NCBI GenBank assembly: GCA_028871455.1
Contig: JAGWNF010000009.1
Location: 1-64,000, forward strand
Origin: Alphaproteobacteria bacterium
Lineage (GTDB): Bacteria; Pseudomonadota; Alphaproteobacteria; ATCC43930; CGMCC-115725
Length of the DNA: 64,000 bases
Reading direction: 5' to 3'
Positions 1-8,295 of the stretch are shown here, piece after piece; position 1 is the stretch's first letter; every line of letters starts with the position of its first letter. The notes beneath the pieces were generated by a model. It did not search any database. It saw nothing but the letters and a program-made list of their open reading frames with translations, and was not told the origin of the DNA. The position numbers and the translations under genes were made by a program.

Positions 1-4
1 CTTA

Positions 5-955
5 GAGCCGATCCAGAAAGTTAGGATTCAGGAGCAATGAGCTGGCCGGGTCAGGCGTCGGAGCATGATTCGGATCATAGCGAGACGGACAAAGGCGGCG
101 GCGGTTCGTGCGTAGCGCTCGAAGTCGCGCGCGAGGCGTCGATTGTGGCTGATCCACGCCAGGGTTCTTTCGACGATCCAGCGCTTTGGCAAGACGACGA
201 AGCGGTGCAGTTCGTTGCGCTTGACGATCTCGAGCTTCCAGGTTCCGGTTTTTGCGATGGCCGCGGCCATCTTGGCGCCCTGGTAGCCGGCATCGGCGAA
301 GATGCGCTCGATGAACGGGAAGCGGCGACGCGTGCGTTGATCGAGAACCAGCCGGGCGCCGTCGCGATCCTGCACATCGGCCGAATGGACGACGACGTTC
401 AGCAAGAGGCCGAGCGTATCGACGAGAATATGCCTCTTGCGGCCCGTGACCTTCTTGCCCGCATCAAAGCCCTGCGGGTCGAGCGCGGAGCCCCCTTTTG
501 AGCGGCCTTGGCCGTCTGGCTGTCGATGATCGCAGCCGAGGGGCTCGCTTCGCGGCCGTCGCGCTCGCGCGTCGCGACGTAGAGCAGGTGGTGGATGCGC
601 TCGAGCGTGCCATCCCACTCCCACAGCATGAAGTAATAATGCGCCGTGCTCTTCGGCGGCAGGTCCTTCGGCAACGCTTGCCATTGGCAGCCGGTGGAGA
701 GCACGTAGAAGATCGCGTTCAGCACCTCGCGGACGTTCACTTCGCGCCGCCGGCCGCCGTGCTTGGCCGGCGGGATCGCTGGCTCCACCAGTGCCCACTC
801 GGCGTCGGTCAGATCGCTGGGATAACGCAAGCCGCGGCGCTCAGCGGCGCAGCGGTGTTCAGGCTTCCACATCGGGCACCCTTCGGCAAAAGTCCGGGTG
901 CTCGACAATGAATCACAACCGATTCTTCCGACTCAACAACTTTCTGGATCGGCTC
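5..955. mobile_element. IS5-family (IS427-like) insertion sequence
   Basis: A complete insertion sequence of about 951 bp. The ends are perfect 18-bp inverted repeats (5-22 and 938-955, reading GAGCCGATCCAGAAAGTT inward on each side). They are flanked by a 3-bp direct repeat TTA (2-4 and 956-958), taken as the target duplication; the shared base after it leaves the exact junction ambiguous by one base. The only gene inside is a two-frame DDE transposase. Size, TTA-type target and overlapping-frame transposase match the IS427 group of IS5. The perfect ends suggest a recent insertion. Confidence 0.9.
28..872 (-). CDS. IS5-family DDE transposase made by -1 frameshift
   Basis: The transposase is split between two overlapping minus-strand frames. 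The first runs from MWKPEH at 872 (an upstream in-frame start at 908 is less likely) and carries the N-terminal DUF4096-type domain and the first catalytic Asp in IIDSQ. The second frame continues with GRKRHILVDTLG, the second Asp in DAGYQG and the Glu in RWIVERTLAW, ending at 28. The frames join at the slippery run AAAAGGGGG (minus strand, 499-491), and the geometry requires a -1 shift. Programmed frameshifting at such runs is usual in the IS427 group, so the gene is probably functional rather than broken. Confidence 0.85.
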
Positions 956-1042
956 TTAGAATGTCCGAAGCCGCCGGCCTTTACCAGTCCAGAGCCGCCC
1001 GGCGGCTGCCGGAAAGCCCTTGATCCGGCTCGACGATTTGCG

Positions 1043-1073
1043 GCCACCCGGCCCGCGAAATCGGGCGGGTGGC
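1043..1073. other. Strong GC hairpin in the AT-rich gap after the IS
   Basis: The gap 959-1229 holds no convincing gene. A hairpin lies at 1043-1073: arm GCCACCCGGCCCG, loop CGAAAT, arm CGGGCGGGTGGC with one bulged base. No T-run follows on either strand, so it is not a classical intrinsic terminator. The following 1080-1220 is markedly AT-rich and includes a TTGACT hexamer near 1173, which may belong to a promoter for the small gene at 1230. Confidence 0.3.
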
Positions 1074-1229
1074 GTTAACGTTGCGGACCGACATTTACTT
1101 AACTGGACGTGAAAATTAATTATAATTCCGCGAGTCGGCCGCGCTTTATTTGGTTAATTACAGTATTTACCTTGACTTCTACTTGAATTTTTCGAAATCT
1201 ATTGGTGTCAAAAAATAACTGCGCTGCCA

Positions 1230-1451
1230 ATGACGCCGCACTTCGATCCCACCAATTTCCTCGGCGCCGAGGAAACCGCACGCATTGCCGAAGATCTCGC
1301 CGCCAAACACGGCCGCGGCGCCCTCATTCTCGCCGCGACGCGGGCACGCCGCGCCAGCGAGGTCGGCGACGAGCTTGCCTACGCCGCCTGGGCGGCGGTG
1401 CTCGAGGCGACCAACGAGCTGCTCGACCGTTCGCCCTGGTGCTATCTCTGA
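1230..1451 (+). CDS. Small hypothetical protein
   Basis: A 73-residue reading frame with an amphipathic, Ala/Glu/Arg-rich helical composition (ETARIAEDLAAKHG, ASEVGDELAYAAWAAVLEAT). Third-position GC bias matches the surrounding genes. It follows an AT-rich stretch that could hold a promoter and lies 65 bp upstream of the crotonase gene in the same orientation, so the two may be co-transcribed. No strong ribosome binding site precedes the ATG, and a longer overlapping frame (1202-1468) competes. No family was recognised and no function is proposed. Confidence 0.45.
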   Translation: MTPHFDPTNFLGAEETARIAEDLAAKHGRGALILAATRARRASEVGDELAYAAWAAVLEATNELLDRSPWCYL

Positions 1452-1516
1452 TCCCCGCATTTCGCTGAGCCGCCAAGTCGGTTGACGGCCCGCAGCGCCG
1501 CCGCCACCCTCCGGCG

Positions 1517-2311
1517 ATGGCGCCGGATTACCAAACCCTGCTGGTCGAGACGCCTGAGCCGCACCTGCGGCTGGTGACGCTCAATCGGCCACAGGTTGCG
1601 AACGCCTTCGATACCCGCATGATGCAGGAACTGCTCGACCTTTGGACCGGGCTGGTCGCCGATCCCGGCGATACACGTTGCGTTGTGCTGACGGGCGCCG
1701 GCGACCGCGCCTTTTGCGCCGGTGCCGATCTCAAGGAGCGCAACGGCATGACCGAGGCGGCGTGGTTCGAGCAGCACGCCATCATCGAGCGCGAACAGGA
1801 GATGCTGCTGCACGTGCCGGTACCGGTCATCGCCGCGGTCAACGGCGCCGCTTTTGCCGGTGGACTCGAGCTCTTGCTGGCTTGCGATTTCGCCTATGCG
1901 GCGACCACCGCCCGCTTCGCGCTGACCGAGACGACGCTGGGCCTCATGCCGGGCGCCGGCGGGACGCAAACCCTGCCGCGCACCGTCGGCGAACGCCGCG
2001 CCAAGGAAATCGTGCTGACCGGCCGGCCTTTCGACGCCGCGCAGGCGCTGGCCTGGGGGATGGTCAACCGGCTGTGCGCGCCGGACCGGCTGATGGTGGA
2101 AACTTTCGAAGCGGCGCGGACGATCGCTGCCAATGCGCCGCTGGCGGTGCGTCAGGCGAAGAAATCGATCCACAGCGGTCTGCAGCTGCCGCTCGCCGAA
2201 GCGCTGCGCTTCGAGATCGAATGCTACGAGAAGCTGGTTGCGACGGCGGATCGGCGCGAAGGCATCGCCGCATTCAACGCGAAGCGGAAGCCCCGCTTCG
2301 TCGGGCATTGA
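1517..2311 (+). CDS. Enoyl-CoA hydratase/isomerase (crotonase) family protein
   Basis: A 264-residue crotonase-fold protein, the usual family length. The CoA/oxyanion-hole segments are visible at AFCAGADLKE (65-74) and NGAAFAGG (109-116). Both acidic residues used by true hydratases are in place: E118 in GGLELLLACDF and E138 in ETTLGLMPGAGG. Hydration of a trans-2-enoyl-CoA is therefore the most likely reaction, but the substrate cannot be read from sequence; methylglutaconyl-CoA hydratases and other crotonases share these motifs. The ATG at 1517 fits the family N-terminus. The CDGSH gene follows in the same direction after 131 bp. Confidence 0.88.
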   Translation: MAPDYQTLLVETPEPHLRLVTLNRPQVANAFDTRMMQELLDLWTGLVADPGDTRCVVLTGAGDRAFCAGADLKERNGMTEAAWFEQHAIIEREQEMLLHVPVPVIAAVNGAAFAGGLELLLACDFAYAATTARFALTETTLGLMPGAGGTQTLPRTVGERRAKEIVLTGRPFDAAQALAWGMVNRLCAPDRLMVETFEAARTIAANAPLAVRQAKKSIHSGLQLPLAEALRFEIECYEKLVATADRREGIAAFNAKRKPRFVGH

Positions 2312-2442
2312 CGGATTCGGCACGAAACCCGGTCCTTCCAGGTGACGCCGATCTCGACCTCTCGACCAACCTGGTGCTGGCCTATCTGGCCGAGGATGTG
2401 CTTGGATTGCCGCGCTCTTAATTGACCCCAAGGTAAATCCTG

Positions 2443-2682
2443 ATGGCCACGCCGATTCCCGCGCAGAAATCGCCTTATGGCGTCACGCTCGAGGCCGGCA
2501 AGGAATATTGGTGGTGCGCCTGCGGCCGGTCGAAAAGCCAGCCGTTCTGCGACGGTTCCCACAAGGGCACCGGCCTGTCGCCGGTTGGTTTCAAGCCGGA
2601 GAAGAGCGGCGAGCATTGGCTCTGCGGCTGCAAGTCGACCGGCACCAAACCGTTCTGCGACGGCACGCACAACCGGGTTTAG
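2443..2682 (+). CDS. Tandem CDGSH iron-sulfur domain protein
   Basis: A 79-residue protein made of two CDGSH (mitoNEET-type) modules. The first has C25, C27, C36 and H40 in [18 protein letters not shown]. The second has C61, C63, C72 and H76 in [18 protein letters not shown]. Each CxC...CDG[ST]H set is the known 3Cys-1His ligand set for a redox-active [2Fe-2S] cluster. Short two-module bacterial versions are cytosolic and usually of unknown role, with electron transfer or cluster transfer suggested. An AAGG ribosome binding site lies just before the ATG. It follows the crotonase gene and may share its transcript. Confidence 0.9.
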   Translation: MATPIPAQKSPYGVTLEAGKEYWWCACGRSKSQPFCDGSHKGTGLSPVGFKPEKSGEHWLCGCKSTGTKPFCDGTHNRV

Positions 2683-2736
2683 CGGCGGCTCAGCCGCGTC
2701 CATCGCCGTCCCCCACGGAGGAAAGCGGAAATGCGG

Positions 2737-2934
2737 CTAGGCCGCGGCCTCGGTGCAGCAGGCGCGGGTCAGCCGACGGTGCCTCAGAGTTTCTCTCGCC
2801 CGCTCGACCGCGGCAAGCACATCGGCGACCGCGATACCGTCACGTTGCCGCAAAAGCTGGGCGATCGGATCGTTCACCAGGTCGTGGATCGTCGGCTCGG
2901 CGTTGCCGTGGAAGAGTTTGTCGTGCATGGGCAT
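2737..2934 (-). CDS. Small hypothetical protein
   Basis: A 65-residue frame on the opposite strand to the CDGSH gene, convergent with it. The first 50 residues look like a folded helical protein (TIHDLVNDPIAQLLRQRDG, VADVLAAVERARETL). The C-terminus is basic with two adjacent cysteines. No family was recognised. Coding bias is plausible, but the frame is short and a plus-strand frame overlaps it completely, so the call is tentative. Confidence 0.35.
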   Translation of the reverse strand: MPMHDKLFHGNAEPTIHDLVNDPIAQLLRQRDGIAVADVLAAVERARETLRHRRLTRACCTEAAA

Positions 2935-3020
2935 CTCCGTTCGTTGACCGCAGGATGCACCGGCGGCGATGACACGACGGAGTCAAACCTTGGGCAAAGT
3001 TGTGGCTTTTACCGAAAATT

Positions 3021-3653
3021 TCAGAACCTGATCATGCTGTAACGTGTCAGCGTCGACAGGCCGCCAACGCGCGGCGCGGCCGTGAAATTGTACGCAACGT
3101 AGAGCTCCTCGAATGGGTTGGGTGCCGACACGCCGTCGATCGGCACGACCACCTTGAACCCGCGCAGCGTCGCCTCGTCGCCCGTGTGCAATACGGCGCC
3201 CTGCGAGAAGGTTCCGGCCACGATCACGGTCTTAATGCCGTGATCCTTGAGGATTTTCTCGAGGTCGGTGCCGAGGAACTTGTCGGGTCCGGATTGGATC
3301 GCCGGTTCGCCCGGCTTGGCGACGACTTCGGGTAGTGTGTCGCCCATCGTGCCGCCGGAGACATAGCTGTAGATCACCAGCATGTGGTGGGCGCGCGCTT
3401 CGGCGAGGAATTTCTTCGTCGCCGGCAGCGTCGCGGTGCAACGCGGATTCCACGTACAGGTCTGCTTGAGGAAATCGAGCAGCAGCAGCGCGGTGGTCTT
3501 CGGATCGACCGTGACTTCTTTAAGCGCCGGCGCTGGCGGAATCCGGATGCTCGACCACTGGTCGATGATGGTCGGCTGTGCGCTGGCGGGCGCGGTGGCG
3601 GCGATAAACGTTGCTAAAGCGACGCCGGTGACTATCCAGAACTTTGATTTCAT
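3021..3653 (-). CDS. Exported isochorismatase-fold protein lacking the catalytic Cys
   Basis: A 210-residue protein with a Sec signal peptide (hydrophobic residues 7-21, likely cleavage after ASA at about 25) and an isochorismatase-like (cysteine hydrolase) domain. The family triad Asp-Lys-Cys is only partly kept: D60 in LLLLDF and K125 in GPDKFLGTDLEKIL are present, but the position expected to be Cys reads Ala (A153 in AGTFSQGAVLHT). Active members hydrolyse amides, isochorismate or related groups in the cytoplasm. Export plus loss of the nucleophile suggests a binding or changed catalytic role. The gene stands alone. Confidence 0.8.
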   Translation of the reverse strand: MKSKFWIVTGVALATFIAATAPASAQPTIIDQWSSIRIPPAPALKEVTVDPKTTALLLLDFLKQTCTWNPRCTATLPATKKFLAEARAHHMLVIYSYVSGGTMGDTLPEVVAKPGEPAIQSGPDKFLGTDLEKILKDHGIKTVIVAGTFSQGAVLHTGDEATLRGFKVVVPIDGVSAPNPFEELYVAYNFTAAPRVGGLSTLTRYSMIRF

Positions 3654-3962
3654 CGTTCTTCCTCCCTTACACCATTAGTCACGACCACGGAGCGGGCAGC
3701 TACGTGGCTTCATGGTTCCAAGAAATCCCTCAGTCGCCCGCCTTTGACGCTTCTTCAGCGCACATCCAGGAATTACCATTCTGCTCGTTTCGCTTTTAAC
3801 GGCGATGTCGGCTGGAGTTATTTTTGTTGGAATAGCCCGAATGGTTCGTGAATACATGAAGTAGTAATGCGATAGGCGGCTCGCCATAGTGTATTTCAGG
3901 AGTGTTTGCATATCTAGCTGAGGGCAAAGCCAAGTACGTGCTGTTCGGGCACGAGCAAAAAT
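3654..3962. other. Intergenic, no supported gene
   Basis: About 309 bp of lower GC content than the flanks. A 78-codon minus-strand frame (3675-3911) is present but has no recognisable domain, no ribosome binding site and a composition unlike its neighbours. I see no hairpin terminator. It marks the start of an AT-richer stretch (about 3.65-5.4 kb) that looks acquired. Confidence 0.4.
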
Positions 3963-4589
3963 TTATCGCTTGTCAACCGTGAGTGAAAACTCAGTCAAAA
4001 AATGGACGATTGTCGGAAAGGGCAGGTTCTTAATTGTCGTTACCGAATGAAAGTTCGCAATCCCGCAAAACTTATCATCTGCCAGATAGCCCGTCGCCTG
4101 TCCTTGTATCACCGTATCGGAGTCAAATCCGAGCACCCGAGATTTCCATTGCAAAAGATCATAATAAACCTGACCTTCTCGCAGTTCGTAAGAACCAAGA
4201 ATTTCAAAGACAGATGGTTTTGCCGCATCTGTCGAGATCGTTTCGTCAAGGCAGACATATTCAAAGTCATCCAAATGGACCGCTTCTAAGAACGGCCTCA
4301 TTTCTTCGTGTGGTGGGTGCCACGACACACGCGCTCTAATTCGGGAAGATTCATCCCTCCATATTTTCCCGCCCTTTACGGTGGATTGAATGCCGATCAT
4401 TTTGGCATTCTGCGTCTCCAGCGCCGCCATGGCTGCAGAAGGGATTTGCAGTTTTGTCTCAATAGTTATTTCGAGCTGCTTGTTCCACCCGCCGACGATA
4501 ACGGCCGCGCCGCGAAAGCCTGGCGCAAGCGGAGTTCTCAGATCGACTTGGGGCCGAATACAATCGCGGCGGATCGCAAGAGGACTCAA
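3963..4589 (-). CDS. Hypothetical protein, likely 3' half of a frameshifted gene
   Basis: A 208-residue frame beginning with TTG at 4589, overlapping by four bases the stop of the HsdR-N-like gene upstream. No domain was recognised; the middle is rich in beta-type segments and the sequence appears soluble. Inserting a single T in the TTTT run at 4591-4588 (minus strand) fuses it in frame to the upstream protein without any stop, and the junction (ALAGF-LSPLAIRRD) reads naturally. It is therefore either a translationally coupled partner or the second half of one protein of about 355 residues broken by one indel. Function unknown. Confidence 0.6.
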   Translation of the reverse strand: MSPLAIRRDCIRPQVDLRTPLAPGFRGAAVIVGGWNKQLEITIETKLQIPSAAMAALETQNAKMIGIQSTVKGGKIWRDESSRIRARVSWHPPHEEMRPFLEAVHLDDFEYVCLDETISTDAAKPSVFEILGSYELREGQVYYDLLQWKSRVLGFDSDTVIQGQATGYLADDKFCGIANFHSVTTIKNLPFPTIVHFLTEFSLTVDKR

Positions 4590-5026
4590 AAGCCGGCGAG
4601 GGCTTGAGCAAGCTCCGGGCCCGAGTTGATCGTTAGATCGAGCAGCGGTTCGTCATTTGAGGTTTGGCTTGAATGATAGAGAACAAAACGTCGGCCATTA
4701 AGAACACCGGCATAATGACCCGAAACTTCCGGATGCCGAGCGTAAGATGTAGCCTGATCGATATCGTCGCGGGTTATTTCTTGATCAGGCGGCTTTGTCT
4801 CCAATATCCATCGGGTAGCTCCGGCGACGGTTAGGAGGTAATCAGCATCTCCACCTTGCGGGAGCGGAAGATCATTTTGTTTCTTTCGCCCCAATTGCAT
4901 AGCCGCATAACGAAGCCTGTGCTCGCGTATAATATCGTTCGCCGTCCCGCTTTCGTAGCCAAGTGCTTTAAGAAACGGAGTTGCAATCTCCTCCCGGACA
5001 TCTTGTTCGTTTCTGAGCAGGGCCAT
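4586..5026 (-). CDS. Type I restriction HsdR N-terminal-like protein
   Basis: A 146-residue protein starting at MALLRNEQ (5026), chosen because GAGGTGG lies just upstream; the same frame runs up to 5236 but the extra residues look non-coding. It resembles the N-terminal nuclease domain of HsdR. After a helical start (DVREEIATPFLKALGY), the PD-(D/E)XK core is seen as D in GGDADYLLTV followed by ETK in RWILETKPPD, then DIDQATSYARHP. Stand-alone proteins of this type are common in mobile DNA; their targets are unknown. The downstream frame overlaps its stop and may be its missing C-terminus. Confidence 0.65.
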   Translation of the reverse strand: MALLRNEQDVREEIATPFLKALGYESGTANDIIREHRLRYAAMQLGRKKQNDLPLPQGGDADYLLTVAGATRWILETKPPDQEITRDDIDQATSYARHPEVSGHYAGVLNGRRFVLYHSSQTSNDEPLLDLTINSGPELAQALAGF

Positions 5027-5453
5027 TTTAATTCCACCTCTCAGAGTGCAAGTCAGAAAAATTGCAACTAGCGCAAAACTACTCCCACTCGATCGTGCTC
5101 CACACACTGCGAGCCCTGTAAAATAAGCGTTCTGATAAAATAGAGATGCAGTTTTACCGGCGTCCATACCGACGATTTTTAGTGATGTTGATTTCATTGA
5201 GAAATATGAGAAGCATGAATGACATGCACTCTTCACATCTATTCATATCAATTCAGAACAGAAGAGACCATACACCATATCGAATGCACCGCATGCACGC
5301 GCTTCTCCATCGATGACGGTATTCTACATTGCATTGAGCGCGTCTCAAAACGCATCAGGTTGATACTCCGCGTTCGAAACTGCGCCATTGCCATGGAAGG
5401 CCAGACTCCTTCTCGATTGCAGCCGTCTTCGCCCAATGTCGCTCGCTGCGATT
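5027..5453. other. Intergenic, AT-rich, no supported gene
   Basis: This 427-bp stretch between the HsdR-N-like gene and the 3' end of hipA has lower GC content than most of the window. Short frames on both strands lack coding bias and ribosome binding sites. The promoter of the HsdR-N-like gene should lie near 5040-5150, but no convincing -35/-10 pair was fixed. Confidence 0.4.
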
Positions 5454-6734
5454 TTATCCAATGACGCGACGGGCCGCCGCGCGTTCGGCATGTTCAAAGG
5501 CGTCGGCGAACTGATCGAGCTCTTGCTCGGTCATACCGATGGAAAGGCCTGTTTCCCGCCAGGTGGCAACGGCCCGCTCCACTTCGGCAAGGATGGCCTT
5601 GGCGCGCTTCCGCGAGATTCTGAAGTATGGCGTGACGGACATCAGGCCGTCGATCCTCGCCTCCGGTCCCGCATCTTCAGAAATCCAGGTTTTGAACTCA
5701 CGGAGGCGTTCGGGTGACGGGTTCAGATCAAACGCCGGCGACAGACGCCATAATTCACCGCTCTCGTGGAGGAAGCCGTGGTTAAGCAGGTGGTCGTCGA
5801 TGTTGGTGATGAGCACGGAGAACGCGATGCGACGCCAGAGCTCGTCGATGTCTGCCTGTGCGTGCGCGCAATGGATGCGGATCGCATCGACGATTTCCGT
5901 GTAGGAATGGTACTCTCCGTCGCGGCGTTCCACGCCCATCATGGTGGCCGACGAGACAAACAGTATCCGGCGGTCGCCGACGCGGTCGAAGCGCCGTACA
6001 AGTGCGACGGGCGAACCGTTGCTATCCACGAGCCGCGCATCGGCGGCGGTGATGCCCGCTTCCTTGGCAAGATGCAGCGCAAGAACCTCCCCTTTGGTCA
6101 CCGCGCGTTCGTCGGACACGCTCGGAAATTTTCCGATAGCAAGGTGACCGTCGTCATCGATGACGCTGCATTTGGGGCGCAGACCGCCGAGGGAGGTTCC
6201 GCGTCCGCGCAGGTAGGCGAGATCCGCAGCCGTTTCGCTGTGAGTCTCGACCGCGCGGGACGCGGCGAGCAATGTGCCGAGTTCGATCAGCGGCGGAGCG
6301 GTGCGCCGTCCTTGTTCGGGCGCGCGCTGAAAGATGCCTTTCTCGTCTTGAAAGCGCAGCGCGCCGACGCGGCTTGCATCGTCCACCGCCAGCAAGAAGT
6401 CGAGTGCGTTAAGGGCTGGCGCATCCACATCCTCGCCCGCCTCACGTGCTTCCTGCCGACGTTTGGCATAATCCCGCCTGATGACCTGGCGTCCCCAGCC
6501 ATCAGGCTCGCAGTCGGCAATGACCGCAGGAAAGACGGAGCCGTCGGCAGTCTTCTTATGAAATTGCGGTCCGGCCACGAGCGGCAGGTTGGGTTCAAGC
6601 GTATGGCGCCCTCTCTCCGCGAGCCATTCGGCGGTGTATTCGAAGGCAGCATTCTCCCGTCGGCCTTGCACGTCGTAGTAAAGCGTTCCGACCTGTGGCC
6701 CGTCGCCCAGGAAGATGCCAATGGTGCGCTTCAT
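5454..6734 (-). CDS. hipA: HipA-like Ser/Thr kinase toxin
   Basis: A 426-residue HipA-family kinase, the toxin of a type II toxin-antitoxin module. HipA of E. coli phosphorylates GltX and blocks translation; the target here is unknown. The N-terminal subdomain (1-100) is followed by the glycine-rich segment GTSLGGLRPK (179-188), the lysine segment AIGKFPS, the catalytic loop NIDDHLLN (311-318) and the metal-binding PAFDLNP (333-339). All key kinase elements look intact. Its start overlaps the stop of the upstream hipB-like gene by four bases (ATGA), so the two are translated from one message. Confidence 0.9.
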   Translation of the reverse strand: MKRTIGIFLGDGPQVGTLYYDVQGRRENAAFEYTAEWLAERGRHTLEPNLPLVAGPQFHKKTADGSVFPAVIADCEPDGWGRQVIRRDYAKRRQEAREAGEDVDAPALNALDFLLAVDDASRVGALRFQDEKGIFQRAPEQGRRTAPPLIELGTLLAASRAVETHSETAADLAYLRGRGTSLGGLRPKCSVIDDDGHLAIGKFPSVSDERAVTKGEVLALHLAKEAGITAADARLVDSNGSPVALVRRFDRVGDRRILFVSSATMMGVERRDGEYHSYTEIVDAIRIHCAHAQADIDELWRRIAFSVLITNIDDHLLNHGFLHESGELWRLSPAFDLNPSPERLREFKTWISEDAGPEARIDGLMSVTPYFRISRKRAKAILAEVERAVATWRETGLSIGMTEQELDQFADAFEHAERAAARRVIG

Positions 6735-7063
6735 GCCTTGCTCCGGCGCGGCTTCATATGGACGCGCTTGGGCAGGCGCTGCTCATCGAGCAAGAGGCCG
6801 GTCTCATCCTTGGAAGGGTCCACGAGGTCGCGGAACGCATCGCCAAAGCCGAGCACGAAAAGCGCCATCGCATAGACGCCGAGCGTCACCGTAGGATCGC
6901 CCTTTTCGACGCGCAGGTAGGTGCCCTTGGAAACGCCCATGCGCTCGGCAACGGCGGCGACCGTCAGGCCGCGCTTACGGCGGGCCGTAGCGAGGTCGGC
7001 CCCCAATTTGGTAAGGGAACGTTTGACCGTGCCCGGCAGAACGTCTAGAACGGCGGAGCGCAT
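6731..7063 (-). CDS. hipB: HipB-like XRE antitoxin
   Basis: A 110-residue protein with one XRE-type helix-turn-helix (about residues 20-75; RRKRGLTVAAVAERMGVSKG then TYLRVEKG) and a basic C-terminal tail (KRVHMKPRRSK). It precedes and overlaps hipA, the normal antitoxin-first order. HipB-type proteins bind HipA and repress their own promoter. A sigma70-like promoter sits immediately upstream, with a dyad-like AT-rich element covering its -35 box, which fits autoregulation. Confidence 0.85.
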   Translation of the reverse strand: MRSAVLDVLPGTVKRSLTKLGADLATARRKRGLTVAAVAERMGVSKGTYLRVEKGDPTVTLGVYAMALFVLGFGDAFRDLVDPSKDETGLLLDEQRLPKRVHMKPRRSKA

Positions 7064-7077
7064 GCTAAGACCTATGT

Positions 7078-7105
7078 ATGATACTTATCTCAATTCACAG
7101 TGCAA
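7078..7105 (-). promoter_or_regulatory. Probable hipBA promoter
   Basis: On the minus strand a -35-like TTGCAC (7105-7100) is followed after 16 bp by a -10-like TATCAT (7083-7078), ending 15 bases before the hipB start codon. The -35 lies in an AT-rich element (7101-7125) whose ends, TGCA and TGCA, are symmetric, a possible operator for HipB. The rest of the 7064-7429 gap shows nothing else I can support. Confidence 0.4.
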
Positions 7106-7429
7106 TATATAGAACCTTATATGCAAACGTCAAGATGGCGGCGCTGGAAACCGTATGGGGCAAAATCGGCCACGGCGCGGTGGCACGTTGCACCTTGGCC
7201 GCACCCTCTCCGGGACCGTTCCGGGATAACCCTGCAAGAGAAGGCTGCAAGGGAGTTCGGAACAGCCAAGCCGCAGCACCGTCCTTGTAAGTATCTGCTG
7301 TCCCCGGCGGCTTGGCTAAGAACGCAGTCTTTACTAGCGGCGGAAGTTGGTCATGAAGTCGTTCCAAGCGGTGGCGTTGAGCCAAGTCAGGAACCTATGT
7401 CGAAGCGCATGGAGTATTAGAGGTTTGTC

Positions 7430-7846
7430 GTGAGTCCGGAACTTGAGCGAGAACTCGTCAACAAATATCCAAAGCTCTTTGACGATTACGGCACTGCCCC
7501 GAGCCATTCGCCCATGGCATTCGGTTTCGAGTGCGGGGACGGCTGGTTTGATCTACTCGACACCTTGTGCGGTGAACTAGCGGCGCTCGGACCTTGTGGC
7601 GGCGATGGAGATGCTCACCCGCTTCGAGCCATGCAGGTCAAAGAGAAATACGGAACTCTGCGGTTCTACCTGGGTCCGGCTACGGACGAAGCGCTGGCAT
7701 TGGTTGCCTTTGCAGAGGCGTTGAGCGCGCGCATCTGCGAGACGTGCGGCAACAAAGGGCGCACGCGCGGTACGACCTGGCTCAAGACGCTGTGCGATCC
7801 TTGCGCGGAGAAACAAGGGTACACGGACGCGGTGGAATCTCTCTGA
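7430..7846 (+). CDS. Hypothetical protein with a C-terminal cysteine cluster
   Basis: A 138-residue protein starting at GTG (7430) with AGAGG nearby. Near the C-terminus, CETCGNKG and LCDPC give two CxxC pairs about 20 residues apart, suggesting a small zinc ribbon. The segment VKEKYGTLRFYL precedes it. No signal peptide or membrane segment. I do not recognise a characterised family; similar small proteins occur in phage-like and mobile regions. It lies between hipBA and the conjugation operon and is transcribed away from both. Confidence 0.6.
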   Translation: MSPELERELVNKYPKLFDDYGTAPSHSPMAFGFECGDGWFDLLDTLCGELAALGPCGGDGDAHPLRAMQVKEKYGTLRFYLGPATDEALALVAFAEALSARICETCGNKGRTRGTTWLKTLCDPCAEKQGYTDAVESL

Positions 7847-7939
7847 CTGGATGCCGCCAGTGTACAGAGAAATCAGAAAGATGGCGCGGCCAAGATTGTC
7901 ACGAGACACGGTGATACCATCTGTCTGAAGATGTCTGGA

Positions 7940-8293
7940 TCAGTTGGACGATGTATCGCCGTGGCCGTCAGTTTTTCCCATCTTTCGCCGGTTCCACACG
8001 AGCTGCGCCGTGCTGCCATCCTCCGACGGGAACAGCGCGGCACTGATGGGCTCGGTGAGGCTCGGATCGTCGAGCCGGACGCGCAGATATTCCTTTGACT
8101 TGTCACCGTTCGAGCGTGCCTCCCAGGCGTCGCCGATGCGGGACTGGCCCGCGAACACGCGGAAGGCCGGTGCATTGTCGTTGTCGCGGTTATCGTTGGG
8201 GACGAAGCGGAGCCGTGTGTGAATCGTCAGCGTGTGGATGCTGCCGGTCCAGCCGCCGTCCCTGGCGGGCGTGAAGGTTCCAATCGAAGACAT
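7940..8293 (-). CDS. DUF736 family protein
   Basis: A 117-residue DUF736 protein, recognised from the N-terminal pattern IGTFTPARDGGWTGSIHTLT and the segment SKEYLRVRLDDPSL. DUF736 proteins are small, beta-rich and of unknown function, and are nearly confined to alphaproteobacterial conjugative elements. This copy is the last gene of the trb operon, 2 bp after the DUF2274 gene. A second, shorter DUF736 lies at 35258; the two are clearly diverged (this one has an acidic C-terminal extension). Confidence 0.85.
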   Translation of the reverse strand: MSSIGTFTPARDGGWTGSIHTLTIHTRLRFVPNDNRDNDNAPAFRVFAGQSRIGDAWEARSNGDKSKEYLRVRLDDPSLTEPISAALFPSEDGSTAQLVWNRRKMGKTDGHGDTSSN

Positions 8294-8295
8294 GG

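Noticed and set aside
1442-2431. A 329-codon minus-strand frame opposite the crotonase gene
   Set aside because: The plus strand has complete crotonase motifs; the antisense product is low-complexity and basic.
3675-3911. A 78-codon minus-strand frame
   Set aside because: No ribosome site, no domain, and composition unlike neighbouring genes.
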